Shown in pieces: positions 34,501-45,589 of a DNA stretch of 64,000 nucleotides; position 1 is the stretch's first letter; each line of letters begins with the position of its first letter. The position numbers and the translations under genes were made by a program. Origin of the DNA: Gigantopelta aegis (Eukaryota; Mollusca; Gastropoda; Neomphalida; Peltospiridae). The stretch spans positions 78,046,263 through 78,110,262 of the forward strand of contig NC_054704.1 in assembly GCF_016097555.1 (NCBI RefSeq), read 5' to 3'. The notes beneath the pieces were generated by a model. The model was not told the DNA's origin. It saw only the letters and a list, made by a program, of their open reading frames with translations, and did no database searches.

Positions 34501-37500
34501 CTGTATACAGTGTACAGTATGTCGACTGGCGTGACATCGGGTGAGATATCTTGCCTGCATTAAGAAGGTTAAATTGGCATATATGTTAACCGTTTCTTCT
34601 TAGACGAACATATGTTTTTAGAAACTAGGGTCTGTCACTTTAATAGTTTTTTGATATAGCAAATTATTTGTTTTTCATAGCTGTCCTATTAATAATTTAT
34701 TAAGTTTGAATTAGATACTGACTTCTAAGTAGTGAGACCTACAATGTTGGTGTATTTGTCAGAATGTGTATATAATTAAAAAAGTTAGGTTTTTTGTTTA
34801 GGTTTTTTTTGGCTGATTAATACTTGGCTTATAATGGTTCACCGTAATAAATTCCAGATTTTCTTTAAATTGGCATATTCAAAAGTGTGTTTCTAGGATG
34901 ATCCTTAAATGTTATTATTTCTAAATGACCTTTGAGCTTTTATGTTATTCTTCTGTAGGATGGTGATCGGTTTTGGAGGATGCCAGAGTGTTATATTCGC
35001 GGCAGCACCATTAAATATTTACGAATTCCTGATGAGGTGATCGACATGGTTAAAGAAGAGGCTATTCAGAAGAACAAGGGTCGAGGCGACACACGTGGGC
35101 GTGGTGGGGGAGGACAGAGAGGCAGGGGAAGAGGTCAGTTCTCCATTTTACTGTTAGTGTTATACAGTGAAACTCCTCTAAACCGGATACCCTTGGGACC
35201 AAGTAAAAAGTCTGGTTTTTGGAGGTATCCGATTTAGAGAGGTTCTCTTCTGTACAGATATTTAAGTACAGTCAGAATTCTCTTGCAGGGTGGTGGAGGG
35301 GAGCAGGAGGTACATATAGATCAGTGAGAGATTGGTTGTCCGATCATAGCAATAGTTCTCCTTGGTGGACCGTGTGGATTTTTCTCCTTTACTGGTATAC
35401 CCATGCAGGGCTTCTAGATTATGGTAGCCCCACCCCCATGGTTAGTGGTATTCAATGTTGGGCTAGTAAATAACTACTTTAGCCATGCCCGATGGAAGGA
35501 AGGAAGTGGTTTATTTAACGACTCACTCAACACATTTTATTGACGGTAGGACATATGGTTAAGGACCACAAAGATATTGAGGGAGGAAACCCGCTGTCGC
35601 CACTTCCAGAGTTCAACAAATCCGCTAGCCCGACGCCCGTGGCTAGTGGTTTTTAAGTTCGGGTTAGTGAGAAACGCAAAAACCAATAGCCCTGCAGGCT
35701 AGTGGTTTCCTCCCCCCTCCTTATTACTCGATTGTGTTTTTTTTGTTTTTCTCTCGGCTAAAACTTTGTTTAATAAATTTGATTGTGACGTTTGTCAGCG
35801 AATAATATCAACAACGCAATCAAGTATATAATAATCCACTTGAACTAGGTCTGCAAACTGCAGTAACATGCTATCTCTACATCGCCACAGTTACAGCATG
35901 CATTGTTTACTTTTCCCTTTCAAGTTTCTGGCACAGGAAATAAGTCTAATGACATGCATGTTTTGATTGGTTGGACACATCACGTTGTAGTTAATCTCGC
36001 ACATATGTTTTAGTCTAAGAACTTGGAAATCACCAATCACGACGACAGGTTAATCTCAATCAAGTAAACCCCGGTCATGCTTTGAATTTCAGTGTTTGTT
36101 TTATTTACCTATTGTTTTCTAATTTAACACTTCGCTGACATGTGGTTATCGGCAATCAGGAAAACAATTTAATTTAATGGTAACCGCACATGCAATGACT
36201 CTGCTTGGCCTATTACGTGTAGCGGTCTGGATAATGCGTCACAGCTGCCAATGCAAAATGATACCTTTTTTGTTCATCAGTTAACAACAGATTAGATGTC
36301 GCTGTTATATTCTTTTGATATCGGTCTGACACGGGATAATGCCCTGTATTTGAGCAATTGGCATCACCATTACTGGCGACATAAATAGTAGGGCCCTAAA
36401 TGTATAACCCACTACCAAATACACTGAACCATCTATTACCGTGTGTCACACTTTCGTACCCTCATTTAAATTTAATTATTTTGATAGTGGGTTTAGATAT
36501 CAACCATGAGTTTGCTCAATTATTTTTCCACGGGGGAGGGCAAAAGCGAAAACGGAACAATGACGATGGATCACACTTGACAACAAACCAAACGTACAAC
36601 ACGACAAAAAACTTAAAGTTACAACATGATTTAAGTGTTTGTTTTATTTTACTGTTATACTTGTAAATGTGTAATGTTACAAAAAATTGTATAAAAATCC
36701 AGTTATAATTGATCAGGAATTTGGGCTAGTGCTTTATCTTGGTGGGCTAGTGGTTTTCACAAACCCACTAGCCCTGTGGCTAGTGACTTTTCAAAATATT
36801 TGTCATACTCTGCCACTTCATGGGCTACTCTTTTCGATTAGCAGCAGGGGATCTTTTATATGCACCATCCCATAGACAGGATAGCACATACCACAGCCTT
36901 TGATATACCAGTCGTGGTGTACTGGCTGGAGTGAGAAATCCATGCCCAATGGCTAGTGAAAAAACCCAAATTGTCAAATGCTGCATTTAAGTCTTATTTT
37001 GTAAATATGAATATCCTGCCTCCTCACCCCCAAAATCTAAGGGTTTTTAAGCTCTATCTCCCTCTTTAGGTGACATATCTGATTATTACTATTAGTAAAA
37101 TTGTATTCACTTAAACTATGGCTAGTGAATTTTTAATCGTGACTAGTAAAGTTTTAAAATCACTGATCCCATGGCTAGTGGGTTTTTATTAAAATTCTAA
37201 AAGGCCTGCCATGACTGGTATACGAAATGCTGTGGGGCAAAATATCTAATTATCAGTTAGGGTAAGGTTCCCTCTTTATATCAATTTAATAAGGGGTAAC
37301 TGGTGGATATCTTTCCGTTTGTGGTATGTGATGTTGTGTTTGTTGGTAAAACACAACATCACATACCATTGTGGCAATTGTGCTTTTTTTGGACTTGTAA
37401 TGGCTCAGACTACCAAATGCCAGTACAAAGTCGTATGATCCATTAGTTGTTAATCTGAGTGCACCCGTCGTAAGTCAGGAGTTGGTGAAATTGCAGTGCA

Positions 37501-38154
37501 ACCATTGTGTTGGCCAACTTCGTCGTGACAGTTGACAGTCTGAGAGGATCGTATTATACTCCAGTAAAGTATTAAATAAAGGGTGGAATATATGATATTA
37601 GGAAATACTAAAGTGAAAACATACTGGTCAGCTAATTTTGTGAATTCATTTTACATATATTTATGTCCACAATAATTACTTGATTTAGAGTGCTGATCTG
37701 ATACAGAAAGATTGTCAGCGTGTAGATCAAACTTTCATGTTTTCCAGTGCACTGAACAATTTAATTTTTTACTCTAAATGGTTAGTAAAAATTGTAAATG
37801 GATGTCAAATTAGACTATATATGAAAACAGGGTTAGCTTTGGGGGATAAGAAAATTTCGTGAAATTGCAAAAATGTAAAACCTATAGCTATTTTCCAACA
37901 AAATATCAATTATTATACACATTTTTTCACCAAATTAAGATAAAATTAGCTTTAAAAAAAAATTAATTCGCAATTGGCGAGTGGCAAAGCTAGTCCTGGA
38001 AAATGATGTCAACTAACTATTGTGAAAATTTGAGAAAGGTTGACTAATGGTGTTGTACATTTCAGGAGCGTTTCAAGGTGGAGGTCGCGGAGGTCGTGGC
38101 GGACCTGGTGGTGGTAGGGGAGGACAGAAGCCAGGAAAAGGACGGGGCAACTAA
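28567..38154 (+). CDS. LSM4: U6 snRNA-associated Sm-like protein LSm4, complete 5-exon gene
   Basis: LSm4 is a subunit of the cytoplasmic LSm1-7 ring (mRNA decapping and decay) and of the nuclear LSm2-8 ring (U6 snRNP). Exons: 28567-28569 (ATG only, inferred), 33034-33075, 33522-33620, 34959-35133, 38066-38154. Phases agree and give 408 nt, or 135 aa (human 139). Exon 2 reads [14 protein letters not shown]. Exon 3 carries Sm1 ([14 protein letters not shown], then [10 protein letters not shown]). Exon 4 carries Sm2 ([16 protein letters not shown]) and the start of an RGG tail. Exon 5 completes the Gly/Arg tail and ends GKGRGN-TAA. Introns contain TTAA-type MITEs, a hAT-in-SINE nest and a 20-bp perfect hairpin. 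An AATAAA lies at 38481. Exons 2-5 are certain by motif; exon 1 is inferred from phase, promoter-like sequence and family gene structure. Confidence 0.92.
28629..28769. mobile_element. Foldback MITE with telomere-like core at the start of LSM4 intron 1
   Basis: CCACCCGTTCCCCCCAT and complement ATGGGGGGAACGGGCGG; core TTAGGGTTAGGGTTAG-like at 28661-28690. It begins 60 bp after the inferred LSM4 exon 1 donor. Confidence 0.8.
28775..29935. mobile_element. Unclassified element with inverted subterminal TTCGTCCACT arrays
   Basis: TTCGTCCAC at 28783, 28809, 28841 and 28874; the complement GTGGACGAA near 29700, 29877, 29897 and 29915. Both outer borders read ACTTTCC / GGAAAGT. A SINE-like copy is inserted (29361-29625). 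LSM4 intron 1. Confidence 0.65.
29361..29625 (-). mobile_element. (ATTC)n-tailed SINE-like element
   Basis: GAATGAATGAATGTTTAACG to CCACGGTGAGGTTACAGCAC. The same element in the other orientation is at 62868-63130. No clear tRNA box B seen in the head. Confidence 0.8.
30174..30993. mobile_element. TTAA-flanked MITE, 820 bp
   Basis: TTAA at 30170-30173 and 30994-30997; ends AGCCGCACACCCTAATT and AACTAGGGTGTGTCCC are imperfect complements. Confidence 0.65.
31078..31205 (+). mobile_element. SINE type C head fragment
   Basis: CTGGCCTTGGTGGTGCAGTG with GGGTTCAGATCCCAGT; body and tail missing. Confidence 0.85.
31963..32108. repeat. 40-bp tandem repeat
   Basis: TCTGTATTTCTTTCCTGTAC then TATATCTCTTTAATCTATAT, about 3.7 nearly identical units. 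LSM4 intron 1. Confidence 0.92.
32165..32465 (-). repeat. Diverged single arm of the palindrome family in LSM4 intron 1
   Basis: Runs in the right-arm orientation: CAGTAGTGTGTGTGTTAGTG, GGATTGTTGTTGTATTAGAG, CTACCGTTTGGTAGGCAGC, CAAATGTCCGCCTAGCTCTC. No central helicase part and no second arm nearby. Confidence 0.7.
32650..32724. repeat. 24-bp tandem repeat
   Basis: AAAATTGCTATGGGCAAATTC units, about three, giving a spurious repeating open frame. Followed by a SINE tail piece at 32855-32936. Confidence 0.85.
33779..34639. mobile_element. TTAA-flanked MITE, 861 bp, in LSM4 intron 3
   Basis: TTAA at 33775-33778 and 34640-34643; ends AGGTGCTAATCCTAGTTTC and GAAACTAGGGTCTGTCACT are diverged complements. 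Confidence 0.7.
35163..35262. mobile_element. Short pogo-like MITE in LSM4 intron 4
   Basis: ACAGTGAAACTCCTCTAAAC and GATTTAGAGAGGTTCTC; a central inverted pair around CCGGATACC / GGTATCCG. Confidence 0.6.
35492..36950 (-). mobile_element. SINE type A, split by a hAT-like element
   Basis: 35492-35606 (GTTTATTTAACGACTCACTC ... CGCTGTCGCCACTTC) and 36812-36950 (GGGCTACTCTTTTCGATTAG ... CCAGTCGTGGTGTACTGGC). The head is truncated. Confidence 0.88.
35607..36811. mobile_element. hAT-like insertion splitting a SINE
   Basis: Left end CAGAGTTCAACAAAT and right end complement CAGAGTATGACAAAT. Flanks GCCACTTC at 35599-35606 and 36812-36819 overlap the right end by one base. The SINE reads continuously across it (35492-35606, then 36812-36950). 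Repeated GGCTAGTGG/CCACTAGCC words lie near both ends. An internal open stretch has [13 protein letters not shown], but no transposase was recognised. Confidence 0.7.
37322..37368. repeat. 20-bp perfect hairpin in LSM4 intron 4
   Basis: TGGTATGTGATGTTGTGTTT (37322-37341) and exact complement (37349-37368) around a 7-base loop. Confidence 0.9.
37831..38001. mobile_element. MITE close to the LSM4 exon 5 acceptor
   Basis: GGTTAGCTTTGGGGGAT to CGAGTGGCAAAGCTAGTCC, with AATTCGCAATTGGCGAG; same family as 23735-23935. It ends 64 bp before exon 5. Confidence 0.65.
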
Positions 38155-38429
38155 GTCAACACAACGCTGTTTGAAAACACAGATTAAAGCCACCATGTGC
38201 CATTGGAAACTGTGGTCAGGGAAATATGCTGAACATGAAAGTCGGTGCACAACTACATATGAAAGACGGACCGATTGCATACTGATTGACTTCAAAAGCA
38301 AAATGACTGGAGTCCTTGTTTTCTGCTTATAAAATTTTAAAGTGCTCTTCAGGCTTTAACTATTTTCTTGCTGCTGTAAAGAAAAACCTCTCTCACAGTC
38401 CTGACCACTTTAAAAATTATTTATACTAT

Positions 38430-38560
38430 TTTGGATGGGTTTTGGTAGTTGATAGTCGGAACCACATTGTTAACAACTACAATAAATTACTATCCTATCT
38501 TTAATTACCATTACATTTCCCCCACATTTTTTCCAAACAAATCGTGAAAATTACCCTAAC
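38430..38560. repeat. Fragment of the 13079-13877 foldback family in the LSM4 3' region
   Basis: CATTGTTAACAACTAC, CTATCCTATCTTTAATTACC and CATTTTTTCCAAACA in the same order as the foldback's right arm. The AATAAA at 38481 lies inside it, so the likely poly(A) signal may be supplied by the repeat. Confidence 0.65.
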
Positions 38561-38756
38561 ATTACAATAACATAGATACAAAAAGTATGCAGACAAAGTG
38601 TAGAGATTGCACTTTTATAAAATATTATAAGCATAGGTCTTGTTAGAAATGCTATGTCAGCATGATTGTGGTACTAGCAGAGATGGTGATATTATTAGAG
38701 ACTGTGAGTCAGGTTGTTAGTAAAATATGGAAGGCTAAACGACAGTGTCATTTGTG

Positions 38757-39420
38757 GAAAATATTTGTGAATGTGTTCAAAACATTATGATGGACATGTT
38801 TTGATAAGTATGCAAGTGCACTAAGGTTTTCTCTACTTTTTAACTTGTATTTCAAATCATTTGGTTAGATACAAATATTGAAATTAATTATTTTTCATGT
38901 TTCATTTCAAAACATTTGGTTAGATACAAATGTTGAAATGTCTCATTTTTCATGCCATATTTCAAAACATTTGGTTAGATACAAATGTTGAAAATATTTG
39001 TGAATGTGTTCAAAACATTATGATGGACATGTTTTGATAAGTATGCAAGTGCACTAAGGTTTTCTCTACTTTTTAACTTGTATTTCAAATCATTTGGTTA
39101 GATACAAATATTGAAATTAATTATTTTTCATGTTTCATTTCAAAACATTTGGTTAGATACAAATGTTGAAATGTCTCATTTTTCATGCCATATTTCAAAA
39201 CATTTGGTTAGATACAAATGTTGAAATGTCTCATTTTTCATGCCATATTTCAAAACATTTGGTTAGATACAAATATTGAAATTAACTTCTTCTGTTTTTT
39301 CATATTATATGTTATTAATTAATACCCTTTTTTTAAAAATATTAAATTTGAAATATAATATTTGTTCGAATTACATTTCAAAACATTTGGTTAGATACAA
39401 ATGTTGAAATATATTTCTTT
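38757..39420. repeat. Nested tandem repeats downstream of LSM4
   Basis: A 233-bp unit is duplicated (38757-38989, 38990-39222). Inside and after it, ATTTGGTTAGATACAAATGT units recur every ~50-70 bp. Confidence 0.9.
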
Positions 39421-39727
39421 TTATGCTTCATTTGAAAATATCTGGTTATAATACTGAACATATTAATTTTTGTTTTCATTGTCATTAAAATTGTTTATAT
39501 TGTGTATTTTATCATACATTTTCATTTACTCATCTTCTTTGTTTTCCACTTATTTTAACACAGATGGTTCAAGTTGTTAAAATATTGGGTTTGTTAAACC
39601 CATTTTACCATTTTATTACGTGTGTTACATGTAAAAACTATTCTCATTTCTGAGTAGGGATGGGGGAGCATTTACGACGTTCTGATTTCATTTGTCAGAT
39701 GAATTCTTTTCATATAATATGCACATC

Positions 39728-39827
39728 AAATATTTGTTTGAGTAATGTGTATTGTTAACACATTAAAATAAAATAAATATTTGTTTGAGTAATGTGTATT
39801 GTTAACACATTAAAATAAAATAAAAAG
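39728..39827. repeat. 51-bp tandem duplication
   Basis: ATATTTGTTTGAGTAATGTG then TATTGTTAACACATTAAAAT, two adjacent identical copies. Confidence 0.9.
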
Positions 39828-39988
39828 TCTCAGCAAATGAAAAATGTGTTTACACATTATTTATTTTACATAGCTTTCTACTAAACATTTGGTACTGTTC
39901 TATAGCTTAAATAATAGTTTATAATACGTGTATTTGGTATGCAAATGTTAATACTGAAATTAATATTTAAATTAATTTTAACATTTAA

Positions 39989-40382
39989 AGGGACATACCC
40001 TAGTTTTTAAACACTAAGGCATATTTTTCACTATTAGAGCCGTTTATGATCACTGAAATCAAACATTACTTACATTGTATTGTTTAGATTATCCATTTCC
40101 ACACAACCGAGGTGTTTCTGGTCATCCTGGTGTTTCTAATGCCCAAAATGCATTTTTCATATTTTTTAAAACGCACGTGCGTCTGAGAAGTAACGATTAT
40201 GGAGTCGCGCTTTAGTCTATTGTTAAGAGTATTTCAACGTCAGAGACTCGTTTCACTCTTTTTCTATCCATATTTTTTACAGGATTGTAAAGTAACTGAA
40301 CTTAGTGTCCATTTTTGACGTGTTGAAACTAGGGTCTAGGTGAAAAATATGCTGCAGTGTTTAAAAACTAGGGTCTGTCCCT
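39989..40382. mobile_element. TTAA-flanked MITE (AGGGACATACCCTAG type)
   Basis: TTAA at 39985-39988 and 40383-40386. Ends AGGGACATACCCTAGTTTTT and complement; interior GCACGTGCGT. Very similar to 58986-59360. Confidence 0.88.
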
Positions 40383-40468
40383 TTAATGTTTCCCATTAAG
40401 GAGGTAATGTTGGGCCACTACATCAACTTTCTCTCACAATGGGTATGGTTTAGCTAGGGGGCAGGATT

Positions 40469-41412
40469 CTTTTTTTTTTTTCTTTTTTTTAAATATTTAT
40501 TTTCCCCAGTCCATTCTAACCATGTCAAGGTTGGGGAGCCTTGAATTCATGGTCTTACATCAAAGTAATATAATTTATATACAAGTACATATATCTAATT
40601 TGTTGTATTATAATGTTATATAGTCATATATAACAATTTGATACATAAATGCATTTGTAATGTTTCTGTATAAATTAAAGATTGGTAAAAAACAAAACAA
40701 ATTGCTATGACGCATATAATGGAAAGGACTGGGAAATATAGGAGAAGAAGAAAGAAGATATAATGGTTAAAACACATAACAATAAATTGATAAATAAATA
40801 AATAAATAAAGAAAAAAACAAAACAAAACAAAATAAATAAATGGGTGGGGGGGGGGGGTGTAAATCTATACTAGCGTGAAACGAAAAAGACCTAGAATTC
40901 GAAACAAGCTATTGTTAGGAAATACGTTTCAGTCAAAGAGATTAAGCCATGGTGTCCATTGTTGATTAAAAATTTCGTAATTGCAATTCTTATATAAAAT
41001 AAATCTTTCTATTTCAAACTTGTTTCGCAAAATGTTTTTAACTCCATTGATATTTAATATTTTTTTCTGTACTTTCATACAGTAGATATAATATTTAATG
41101 TTGATAATCAACCAATTTACAAAGTTACTATTTTCGTTATTGATCACACCAAACATAATATCTTGACTAAAAATAATGTCAATTCCTGTTTCAGTCAATA
41201 TCCATTCTTGTACTGATTCCCAAATGTGGTTAACCTTGTTACAGTCAAAGAAAAGATGTAACATTTCACATGAAGCTTTGCAGAAGTTGCAAGCATTAGA
41301 ATCCACGTAATGTATCATATACAAAAATGTATTAGTAGTTAAGTTTCTGTGTACTATTCTATACTGAAACCATGATAATGTTGTGTCTTTTACACATCGA
41401 AAAGGAATAACA
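40469..41412 (-). mobile_element. 5'-truncated non-LTR retrotransposon (LINE) end
   Basis: A poly(A) tail (T run 40469-40490) precedes about 440 bp of 3'UTR and then the C-terminus of the reverse-transcriptase ORF on the minus strand. The open frame reads IPFRCVKDTTLSWFQYRIVH, then CNFCKASCEMLHLFFDC, the typical post-RT zinc-knuckle region (C-x2-C, H-x-x-x-x-C). The coding end is at 40929. The 5' cut at about 41412 abuts a SINE. Clade was not determined. Confidence 0.82.
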
Positions 41413-41960
41413 ATAATAGGATTTAGCTTAGTCGGTTGAGTTCTTGCCTGAGGTGTTTGCGTCGCAGGATCGAATCACCTCAATGGATCCATTCAACTGA
41501 TTAGGTTTTTTCTCATTGCAACCAGTGCACCACGACTGGCCAAAGGCCATGGTATGTGCTTTTTTGTCTAGGAAAGTGCATATAAAAAATCCCTTACTGC
41601 ATTAGGAAAAATGTAGTGGGTTTCCTCTGATGACTATGAGTCAGAATTACCATATGTTTGACATCCAATAGCCTATGATTAATAAATCAATGTGTTCTAG
41701 TGGTGTCGTTAAACAACACACACTTTTGGGGGGGGGGGGGATTTATCTACGTTAGTAGAGCACTCGCTTGAGGAGCATGGATAGAAGGATCGAATCTCCT
41801 TGATGGAACCATACTCTGCATTTTCTTGTCATAAACCAGTGCCCCACGACTATAGTGCATATAAAAGATCCCTCGCTGCTAATCGAAAAATATAGCGGAT
41901 TTCTTCTGAAGATAAAGTTACTGAATGTTAAACATTAATCAATGTGCTCTAGTGAAATGT
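41413..41960 (+). mobile_element. Two SINEs in tandem (type B, then a diverged copy)
   Basis: 41413-41725: head TTAGCTTAGTCGGTTGAG with GCAGGATCGAATCACC and tail GTGTTCTAGTGGTGTCGTTA. 41735-41960: head with GAAGGATCGAATCTCC. A G run separates them. Confidence 0.88.
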
Positions 41961-42240
41961 GACCAAAATGTAGCTAGAATATAGTGACCATTTGACATTT
42001 TTTTATATTATTATTATTTTTTTTTTTTTGGAAGGTGTATTCATAGATGGTTTGACCAATACAGGTGCGTGTCCAGGAATTTTAGCATGGGAGGGTCTAG
42101 ACTAGCGGGCGAAGTTTTATTATTATAGAGTCATGTTCCCCAGTGAAGTATATTCAATAACAATTGTATATTGGAAAACAAGAAAATGTCAGAGCAGGTG
42201 GATGGGGGAATTCGACCCCAGAATGTCTGAGCAGGTGGAG

Positions 42241-42256
42241 GGTGTGTGTGTGTATA

Positions 42257-42325
<69 letters not shown>
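42241..42325. repeat. (TG)n(TA)n microsatellite
   Basis: GTGTGTGTGTGTATATGTGT then about 30 TA units. Short open frames across it are artefacts. Confidence 0.95.
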
Positions 42326-42326
<1 letters not shown>

Positions 42327-42329
42327 ATC

Positions 42330-44120
42330 TTGAATATTGAGTGAACTACAGACATTTAGTTTTTCCTACCCCTAATTAGTGCATGGAGGGAGCATATTTT
42401 AAAATGTCAAAAATACCCTCGGACCCTTTGGATATTTAAGCTAATTGACATTATTATGAACATGTAGACTTATACACGTACTATAGCAACACCAATTGAC
42501 GTCATAATACACGTTTACCCTATAACTTATCCATGATATCCATGTCATAAACACGTGTTAATTTAGTGTATTAACTTGGTTAATAATGGTATGCAAATTT
42601 AAAGGTACATGTATATGCATATTTGCAAGGTCTCTGGGCAAGAAGAAAGTGGGAAAAAACCCTAACCAGCACCCTCAATAAACATCCATCCACCCCTATA
42701 TTTCTGTACACTTGTTGATTTAATGTCATAGGCCTTAGAAGCGGGGTGGGTTGTTGCAGGGGGCACTGGCCTCCAACTTTGGAGTGCATGCTCCAACAGC
42801 TGAAAAATATAAGTAATATATTAACTGTCCTTATCCTCATTGCTGTCTTTGATATTGAACAGGGAATACGATTTTGTTAGAGAAAGATGCATTTTCATAT
42901 CCATGTATAAATACTCTAAACAGTACTGCGTAAAACAATTTGTCTAAACCCATTTTTATAATGGCTAATAAAAATCCCATTTGGCTACAGGGCGTGATAA
43001 ATAATGAAATATCAAAACGAAACCAATGTCACTATGTTCAGATTGAAAATACCTTTCCATTGAGGTATGACATTTGATAATAGCTTTATTTTGTAACCCC
43101 AAGCCAAAATGTTAATACATTTATGACCTATTTTCTAATTACGATTTGTAATAAACTTACATTTGACCTTGGGAGGGGTCAAAAAATGATGCTAAACGCA
43201 TGTTTTATAGCGCTTTTGGGAAGGTATTCGAAAGCATAACATGATAGGAATGGTTTCGTATTGAATTACAAAAATAATATTTTATCACTCCCTCTAATTT
43301 GGCTAATGTTTGGGCTACATGTATTTTTAACACTTAGCCTTGATCATCATTCCTGCCGGTGACAAACAATGTATTATTACTGTTCACAGTTCTACGTTAT
43401 TGTTATTCCCTGTCAGGCACGGATCCAGGGTAAGGTATGCATTCCAATGCTATTTCGATATTTTCCGAAAATTGCCGAGAACGGTACCATACAAACGCCA
43501 CAATGCTTTGACGTTTTCATTAATATGCTTATTGATGTCAAAGCGATACTACGTACGTATATTCCACTCAATATAGTTTAGCTTCAGAAATGTGCGAACA
43601 GAATCGCTTTGACAGTTATAAGCATATTTATTTTAAGTGTATATATAAATATAAAATATCTGTACATGTATCTGACACTACCTAACGACATCCAACTACT
43701 CTGCTGTTCTATTTTATTCTAATGTTGAGTGGATTATGGATATACCAATTGAGGTAAGTGTTTGATTATTTGTTCGTTTATTTGTTTATTTATTGGAACC
43801 GATAAAAGTTGGAGGTGGGGTGCGTAGGCTTTGGCGTAGCCAGGGTTATATATTGGGGGAGGCACCCACACTGTCAACGAGTCGTGTTATGAGAAGACAG
43901 GCACACATAATAAAAAAAGAAGAAGAAATAACAGAACTTCCAACGAAGGATTGCAAACGTGGTATGTACTATCCTGTCTGTGGGATGCTGCGTGTTAATG
44001 CTGCTAATCGGAAAGGGTATTCCATTGCGACAGTGGGTTTTGATCTCTAGTTATCTGTGTGGTCCTAGAAAAATATGTAAGACGTCATATCTAATCAAAA
44101 TGTGTCGTTAAATGAAAGCA
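42330..44120. other. Intergenic, repeat remnants, no gene
   Basis: 42050-42250 and 57350-57530 share CGTGTGCAGGAATTTTAGC-like and ATTCGACCC words. SINE scraps near 43960-44110. Nothing coding recognised. Confidence 0.4.
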
Positions 44121-44174
44121 TTCCTACTTCTTCATCTATTGGCGCTGATGGTACACTATGTGTTGAATGTTCAT

Positions 44175-44426
44175 TTCAACTTATTTTCGTGCTTATATTC
44201 AGTTAAGGTTCAAGCACGCTGTCCTGGGCACACACACCTCAGCTGTCTGCGATGTCTGTCCAGGACAGCGAGTCAGTGGTTAGTGAGAGAGAAGAGTGAG
44301 TAGTGGTCTTACACCTACCCACCGAGTCGTTAAAACTCGCTCTGGGTCGGAGCCGGTACCGGGCGCGAACCCAATAGGTACCAGCCTTATGTCCGATGGC
44401 TTAACCATGACACCACGGAGGCCGGT
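44175..44426 (-). mobile_element. SINE type D
   Basis: TTCAAGCACGCTGTCCTGGG to GGCTTAACCATGACACCACG; AATGTTCATT on both sides. Confidence 0.85.
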
Positions 44427-44506
44427 TAATGTTCATTATGCCCCTGGAAGTTGTCTCGCTTCTTGTAGTATTCAGGACAAAGTAGTTATGACATTTGATC
44501 TAGAAA

Positions 44507-44799
44507 AGTTAAAAGTCGTTTTGTTTAACAACATCACTAGAGCACATTAATTTATTAATCACCGGCTAAAATAATTGAGTCTTGGAGAGGAAATACGCTA
44601 CACTTTTCCGCTAGTAGCAAGGGGTCTTTTATATACACCATCCCACAGACAGGATAGCACATACCACGCGGCCTTTGATATAACAGTCGTGGTGCACTGG
44701 CTGAATCGAGAAATAGCTAAATGGGCCCACTGACGGGGATCGATTCGAGACCGATCGCGCATCAAGCGAGCACTTTACCTCTGGGCTACGTCCCGACCA
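44507..44799 (-). mobile_element. SINE, B-type tail with A-type head
   Basis: Tail TTTTGTTTAACAACATCACT, head complement GGGGATCGATTCGAGACCGA. 17-bp duplication with one mismatch (ACATTTGATCTAGAAAA). A mosaic of two subfamilies. Confidence 0.88.
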
Positions 44800-44888
44800 C
44801 ATTTGGTCTAGAAAATCCGAGAATACATTTGTTGCCGTTATATAAGCCATCTTACATTACATTTTATCATCAAGGCATGTTTTGTGTG

Positions 44889-45105
44889 TCCATTTGGCTA
44901 TTTCTCGTTCCAGTCATTGCACCACGACTGGTATATCAAAGGCCGTGGTATATACTATCCTGTCTGTGAATGGTGCACATAAAATTGGAAAAAATGTAGC
45001 ATGTTTTCTCTCTAAGACTATTTGTCAAAATTACCAACTGTTTGACACCCAATAGCCGTTGATTAATAAATCAATGTGCTCTAGTGGTGTCGTTAAACTT
45101 TTAAC
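44889..45105 (+). mobile_element. SINE, head missing
   Basis: CATTTGGCTATTTCTCGTTC to GCTCTAGTGGTGTCGTTAAA. Confidence 0.85.
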
Positions 45106-45245
45106 TTTCTAGATGTATAGTATGTATAGACCACTTTACTTTTACCAGCAAGGCACGTTTTGTGTTTACTTTTCCATAGACTGGTCTTTGATATATCGGT
45201 AATGGTACGCCGGTTAGATTATAAACTGTCGGATCAACCGATCGA

Positions 45246-45574
45246 AGGAAGGAAATGTGTTATTTAACGACGCACACATCACATTTTATTTACGGTTATA
45301 TGGCGTCAGACATCTGGTTAAGGACCACACAGATATATATTAGACAGAAAACCCGCTGTCGCCACTTCATGGGCTACACTTTTAGATTAGCAGCAAGGGA
45401 TCTTTTATATGCACCATCCCACATACAGAATCCTACATACCACGGCCTTTGTTACACCAGTTGTGGAGCACTGGCCGGAACGAGAAATAGCCCAATGGGT
45501 CCACCGACGGGGATCGATCCTAAACCAACCGCGCATCAAGCGAGCTCTTTACCAATGGGCTACACCTCGCCCCT
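45246..45574 (-). mobile_element. SINE type A, full length
   Basis: Flanked by GATCAACCGATCGA (45232-45245) and a copy with one mismatch (45575-45588). Confidence 0.92.
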
Positions 45575-45589
45575 GATCAACCGGTCGAT

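Noticed and set aside
34980-35237. Separate 85-residue protein
   Set aside because: It is LSM4 exon 4 read past its GTCAGT donor at 35134.
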